42,890 nt of DNA from Actinomycetes bacterium. GTDB lineage: Bacteria; Actinomycetota; Acidimicrobiia; Acidimicrobiales; RAAP-2. The DNA is taken from positions 1 through 42,890 of the forward strand of contig JAJYGN010000068.1 of assembly GCA_021790675.1 (NCBI GenBank), written 5' to 3'. Below the pieces are notes generated by a model, which did no database searches, was not told the origin of the DNA, and saw only the letters and a program-made list of their open reading frames with translations. Shown one piece after another: positions 40,101 to 42,890 of this stretch; position 1 is the first letter of the stretch, and every line of letters begins with the position of its first letter. Made by a program: the position numbers and the translations under genes.

Positions 40101-40483
40101 CGAGCCTGACCAGCGTGGTCGAGCTCGAGGACCTGGGCGCGGAGTGGCTGGACCGCTACGGGGCGCTGCCCGCGCCGGCACGAGGGCTGCTGGACCTGGC
40201 CGCTTTGCGCCTGGCGTGCCTCGAGCGAGGGATCACGTCGCTCGTAGTGCTCGAGGCCAAGGTCGGCGTGCGCTCCAAGCCCGTCGTGAAGATGGGCCCC
40301 CTGACCCTGAGCGTGACCCAGCAGATGCGCGCCCGCCGCCGATTCGGCTCGCGTGCCTTTGACGAGAGCACGCGCGAGCTGCGCGTCGAACTCGAGCGCG
40401 GCGACGTCAGCGCCCGCGCCCTCCTCGAACTGGTTCGTGAGGTCTCGCCCGGCGCCGACCAGCCCTCTGAGCCCACTCGGTAG
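37094..40483 (+). CDS. mfd: Transcription-repair coupling factor Mfd
   Basis: 1129-residue DNA translocase that removes RNA polymerase stalled at lesions and recruits UvrA. Order: UvrB-like N-terminal domains (about 1-350), RNA-polymerase-interacting domain around 463 (YVVHRQHGVARFSG), RecG-like helicase motor with Walker A DVGFGKTE (about 605-612) and Walker B DEEQRFGV (about 705), motif VI region QLRGRVGRGGQRAYAYL, and the C-terminal autoinhibitory TRCF domain. GTG start overlaps the end of pth. Confidence 0.96.
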   Translation: MAETGLTRVLERVAPTLRALLASDALTPSSYATPLAVGALALDHPQVLAVVATSADADLLAQALAALLGEDDVALWPAWDTHPLERVSPDVSVMAARSLVRWRVTRGDAPRVIVASARSISQILAPGEALKPLEVRRGESRERDELLARLVATGYRRESLVEHRAEFAVRGGIVDVWPAQASEPVRLDFFGDEIERLTIFDVATQRSREDLEHVVIAPAREWIPSGAVRESLVEVAAANPWTRPMLSRLAEGELLDGMEGWMMLAGAERRTLLDELEGATVVLVEPDRVEHRLADLLDEERELADVVGATWGAQSVPLLHVKRDELDLAGATRIGGALAGAGAALTSPPVVQGDASRIAAHVRGWPARRRGVVLTTNPAAVSRMADQLRAEGLEVTTDAARVLDARLSVLVSALPAGFALDDADVVVWSEADLTGRRAAHRAVHTRARNVDGFFDDLAVGSYVVHRQHGVARFSGTTTRTMNGTVRDYLVLEFKDGRSYWPTEQIDALTPYSGGDAPALSRMGGAEWQRTRAKASAAAYLVAQDLVDLYRQRSVATGHAFAPDSAWQSEMEELFPYTLTPDQAQAILDVKADMESPRPMDRLVVADVGFGKTEVALRAIFKAVQDNTQAALLVPTTLLASQHYATLRERFAGFPVRVAMLSRFVDDAESTATLRGLTDGSVDVVVGTHRLLSDTVTFKNLGLLVVDEEQRFGVAHKEAIKARAVGVDVLTLSASPIPRTLEMAFAGIRDLSMVTTPPADRRPILTHVGEYSEAAVVEAIRRELLREGQAFFVHNRVADIDQVARRLGQLVPDARIAVAHGQMDEGTLERVMIDFWERRFDVLVCTTIVESGIDLPSVNTLIVDRAERLGLGQLHQLRGRVGRGGQRAYAYLFHPADQVLSETAYERLRTIGDNTALGSGFKIAMRDLEIRGAGNLLGHDQSGPVAAVGYDLYVQLVAEAVADAKGLTPVTVATVNLEVPGEAHLPKDYVEADDARLEAYRRLASLTSVVELEDLGAEWLDRYGALPAPARGLLDLAALRLACLERGITSLVVLEAKVGVRSKPVVKMGPLTLSVTQQMRARRRFGSRAFDESTRELRVELERGDVSARALLELVREVSPGADQPSEPTR

Positions 40484-40486
40484 CAT
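40481..40486 (+). promoter_or_regulatory. Leaderless-type -10 (TAGCAT) overlapping the mfd stop codon
   Basis: TAGCAT, whose first three bases are the mfd stop, lies exactly six bases before the GTG at 40493. Confidence 0.55.
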
Positions 40487-40492
40487 GGACGG

Positions 40493-41575
40493 GTGCGTCG
40501 TCTCCTCGTACTTCTGATTGTGGCCTTCGTCGGGGCCGCTGCCTACGGTGTGTGGTCGTCATCGAGCGTGCGGGTTGACTCCTCGTCGATCTCGGCGACG
40601 ACCTTCAACGGTGAGCTCGCGGCCATCACCACCTCGACGCCGCTGCAGTGCTATCTCACCGCGCTCGCCCCGGCGTCCTACTCGCCCGGTGCCGGCGCCG
40701 CCAGCGTGGCCGCATCGGGCGCCGCGGCCTGGGCGAACCTGCGCGTTGAGGGCGTGGCACTCGAGAACTACGTCGCCCGACACTTCCACTACGTGGCCAC
40801 CGCGAGCGATCTCGCGCAGGCCAAGGACTCGCTGCTGGGCGAGATGACCCAGTCCGCCGCGAGCCACCAGTTGAGCTGTCCGGGCTCGTCGGCCGAGGCG
40901 CTGGCCGCGATGACCCCCGAGATGCGCACTGCCGAGATCAGGGCCCAGGCCTACTCGCTCTTCCTACTGTCCAAGATGAACTCGACGATCCCACTCACCG
41001 CGGCCAACGTGAAGGCCTACTACAAGGCGCACGTGGCGGACTACGACACTCTGTGCGTGTCGGTCGCGGTGGTGCCCACGACGTCGGTGGCGGCCTTCGC
41101 GCACGACCAGGCGGCGGGCATGAGCGTGGCGGATCTGGCGCGCAAGTACTCGCTCGACGCGTCCAAGGTCAAGGGCGGTGCCTACGGGTGCTACCCGCCG
41201 ACGTCGAGCGCCTACGCGACGGTGCGCGCCGACGTCGCCTCGACCCCGCTCAACACCTTCCCGTCGAGTCCGCGGGCCATCCAGTCCAACGGCGCGACCT
41301 ACGCGCTCTACGTCGCGGCGACCAAGCGCTCGGTCACGCCGCTCGCCGAGGCCCAGGGCGCGGTGGTCGCCGACATCCAGAGCCTCAACGCGAGTTCGGC
41401 CAACACCCTCAAGGAGTCGATCCTCTATCGCGCGGCGATCACGGTCGACCCGGCGCTCGGACGCTGGGGCCTGACGTCCTCGGGCCCGATGGTCGTCGCC
41501 CCGGCCACGCCACCGGCCGCTGACGTCAACTCGACCTCCATACTCGTCACGGCGCCCACCTCCGCCTATCAGTGA
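40493..41575 (+). CDS. Secreted SurA-like / parvulin-related protein
   Basis: 360 residues with a signal peptide or N-terminal anchor (RRLLVLLIVAFVGAAAYGVW) and an exported region organised like SurA/PrsA chaperones: an N-terminal helical domain, then a segment (about 180-285) with the parvulin pattern AHDQAAGMSVADLARKYSLD and GGAYGCYPP. Several parvulin active-site residues are not obvious, so isomerase activity is doubtful and a chaperone role more likely. Cys53, Cys125, Cys186 and Cys229 could form disulfides. No lipobox cysteine follows the signal. The mfd / SurA-like / mazG order recurs in actinobacteria. Confidence 0.75.
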   Translation: MRRLLVLLIVAFVGAAAYGVWSSSSVRVDSSSISATTFNGELAAITTSTPLQCYLTALAPASYSPGAGAASVAASGAAAWANLRVEGVALENYVARHFHYVATASDLAQAKDSLLGEMTQSAASHQLSCPGSSAEALAAMTPEMRTAEIRAQAYSLFLLSKMNSTIPLTAANVKAYYKAHVADYDTLCVSVAVVPTTSVAAFAHDQAAGMSVADLARKYSLDASKVKGGAYGCYPPTSSAYATVRADVASTPLNTFPSSPRAIQSNGATYALYVAATKRSVTPLAEAQGAVVADIQSLNASSANTLKESILYRAAITVDPALGRWGLTSSGPMVVAPATPPAADVNSTSILVTAPTSAYQ

Positions 41576-42870
41576 GCGCCGTGGTGCGCGTCGTGGGGCT
41601 TGGCCCCGGTGACGCGGAGCTACTCACCGCGAGGAGCGCCCGGCTGATTCGCGAATCGCCAGTGGTGCGCTTTCGAACCCGACGCCACCCCGCGGCCGAC
41701 CCCTTCGGCGACGTCGAGAGCTACGACGACCTCTACGAGAGGGCGGCGTCCTTCGAGGACCTCTATCGCGACATCGTGGCGGATCTGGTCGCGCTGGCCC
41801 GCCAGCACGACGAGGTGCTCTACGTGGTGCCGGGCTCTCCGGTCGTAGCCGAGCGGACCGTCGAATTGCTCGCAGAGGCCGACGTTGACCTCGTTCTCGA
41901 GAGCGCGGTCTCGGTGATCGACGTGGCATGCGCCCGGTTGGGCCGCGATCCCATGGCGGGCGAGCTGCGCGTGGTCGACGCGCTGGCCTCGAGCGAGCCG
42001 TTGCGCGGCCCGGGCCCGCTGCTCGTCCTGCAGACCTACTCGCGCGAGGTCCTCGCCCTGGTGGCGAGCCGGCTGCCGGCGACCTCGGTGGTGACGGTCT
42101 TGCACCACTTGGGCCTCGACGACGAGGAAGTGCGCGACCTGCCCGCCGGCCGTCTCGCGACGTTCGACGCCGACCACCTCACGTCGCTCTGGGTCGAGGC
42201 CCCGCGCGGTGCCGGTGCCGCGATCGACGACCTGGTGGACTTCGCGCGCACGCTTCGTCGCGAATGTCCGTGGGACGCCGAGCAGAATCACGCGTCGCTC
42301 ACGCGCCACCTGCTCGAAGAGTCCTACGAGGCGCTCGACGCCCTGGAAGCAATGGTGCACGCGGACGAGGGAGATCTCGATGTCGTGGCCCATGTCGAAG
42401 AGGAGCTGGGCGACCTCCTCTTTCAGATCGTCTTTCACGCCGAACTCGGCGACGAGGAGGGGCTCTTCTCCCTCGCGACCATCGCCGACGGCGTGCGCGA
42501 CAAGTTGACCGGGCGTCACCCGCACGTCTTTGGCGACGTGATCGCGGCCAGCGCCGAGGACGTCGTGGCGAACTGGGAAACGCTCAAGCGAGCCGAGAAG
42601 GCGCGCCAGAGTGAGCTCGATGGCGTGCTCTGGCAGTTGCCGGCCCTGCGTCTCTACAGCGAGCTCGCCGACGTGGCCGCGCGACTGGGCGTTGAGGCGC
42701 CGGCGAGCGATGACGGTCTCGCCGGCGCGTTGGTTGACATCGTCGAGCGAGCGCGCCGCGACGGCGTCGATCTCGAGGGCGTGCTGCGCCAGCGGGCGCT
42801 GGCGCTCGCGGCGGTAATTCGCACCCTCGAGGGGGACCCGCCGGGGGGCGCCGACGACGACGCGAAGTAG
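41572..42870 (+). CDS. mazG: Tetrapyrrole-methylase domain / MazG pyrophosphohydrolase fusion (YabN-like)
   Basis: 432 residues in two parts. The N-terminal half (about 1-215) is a tetrapyrrole (corrin/porphyrin) methylase-like domain: VVGLGPGDAELLT at the start and YVVPGSPVVAERT in the SAM pocket. The C-terminal half is MazG, hydrolysing NTPs to NMPs: RRECPWDAEQNHASLTRHL, EESYE and EEELGDLLFQIVFHAEL carry the metal-binding glutamates and aspartate. This is the same fusion as Bacillus YabN. GTG start overlaps the upstream TGA (GTGA). In related genomes eno follows; only 20 bases remain here. Confidence 0.93.
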   Translation: MSAVVRVVGLGPGDAELLTARSARLIRESPVVRFRTRRHPAADPFGDVESYDDLYERAASFEDLYRDIVADLVALARQHDEVLYVVPGSPVVAERTVELLAEADVDLVLESAVSVIDVACARLGRDPMAGELRVVDALASSEPLRGPGPLLVLQTYSREVLALVASRLPATSVVTVLHHLGLDDEEVRDLPAGRLATFDADHLTSLWVEAPRGAGAAIDDLVDFARTLRRECPWDAEQNHASLTRHLLEESYEALDALEAMVHADEGDLDVVAHVEEELGDLLFQIVFHAELGDEEGLFSLATIADGVRDKLTGRHPHVFGDVIAASAEDVVANWETLKRAEKARQSELDGVLWQLPALRLYSELADVAARLGVEAPASDDGLAGALVDIVERARRDGVDLEGVLRQRALALAAVIRTLEGDPPGGADDDAK

Positions 42871-42890
42871 CGTCGAGGCTAAGCAAAGGA

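Noticed and set aside
1-42890. CRISPR arrays, insertion sequences, prophage or attachment sites
   Set aside because: No regularly spaced repeats, transposase, integrase or phage genes were seen; the tRNA-Gln gene is not flanked by a duplicated 3' end.

Overview
The window is dense, high-GC bacterial chromosome (GC strongly enriched at third codon positions, many GTG starts, almost no intergenic space) and reads as Actinomycetota. Supporting signs are two tiny ribosomal protein genes of actinobacterial type (bS22 and bL37), an MprAB-like two-component pair, a beta-carbonic anhydrase resembling mycobacterial Rv1284, and a right half that follows the order known from the Mycobacterium tuberculosis Rv1003-Rv1021 area (rsmI, metG, tatD, rpfB slot, ksgA, ispE ... 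tRNA-Gln, glmU, prs, rplY, pth, mfd, SurA-like, mazG). A deep-branching class such as Acidimicrobiia is my best guess, but that is inference. No phage, IS element, CRISPR array or rRNA was seen, and there is no gene-free stretch above 300 bases; the longest are about 125 bases (24002-24127) and about 100 bases (32611-32713).

Layout. 1-1696: end of a phosphate ABC transporter (pstC partial, pstA). 1732-8974: a mixed set, namely amidase, GNAT, carbonic anhydrase, AhpD-like protein, cytochrome P450, Nfu-type Fe-S scaffold, a membrane-anchored unknown, a second GNAT, and a MarR/MFS pair with a candidate operator over the marR start. 8971-14661: acyl-CoA dehydrogenase, then a glycosyltransferase / methyltransferase / alpha-toroid operon facing a second methyltransferase and a UPF0016 cation exporter. 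14669-20695: aminopeptidase N, PfkB sugar kinase, CtaG-like protein, two small membrane proteins and a GDPD phosphodiesterase.

20692-26920 is the translation/isoprenoid block: bL37 (antisense), rsmI, metG, tatD, a secreted PASTA x3 - double-psi-beta-barrel protein in the slot that holds rpfB in other actinobacteria, ksgA, ispE and bS22 (antisense). 26959-30484 (minus strand) is a tightly coupled five-gene redox operon: a small membrane-anchored Thr/Ser/Pro-rich protein, ApbE-type FMN transferase, ferric-reductase-like cytochrome b, NuoF-like flavoprotein and a 3Fe-4S-type ferredoxin. It is the best candidate here for an undescribed system. An MprAB-like sensor/regulator pair is encoded next to it. 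32714-42870 holds tRNA-Gln, an alpha/beta hydrolase, a GlmU lacking most of its acetyltransferase half, prs, rplY, pth, mfd, a SurA-like secreted protein and a tetrapyrrole-methylase/MazG fusion.

Across the window at least nine first genes carry a TANNNT box exactly six bases before an ATG/GTG start. This is the geometry of leaderless transcription, and I used it to fix starts. Inside operons genes are joined by GTGA/ATGA overlaps, and several convergent pairs share their stop codons within a CTAG or CTAA tetramer.
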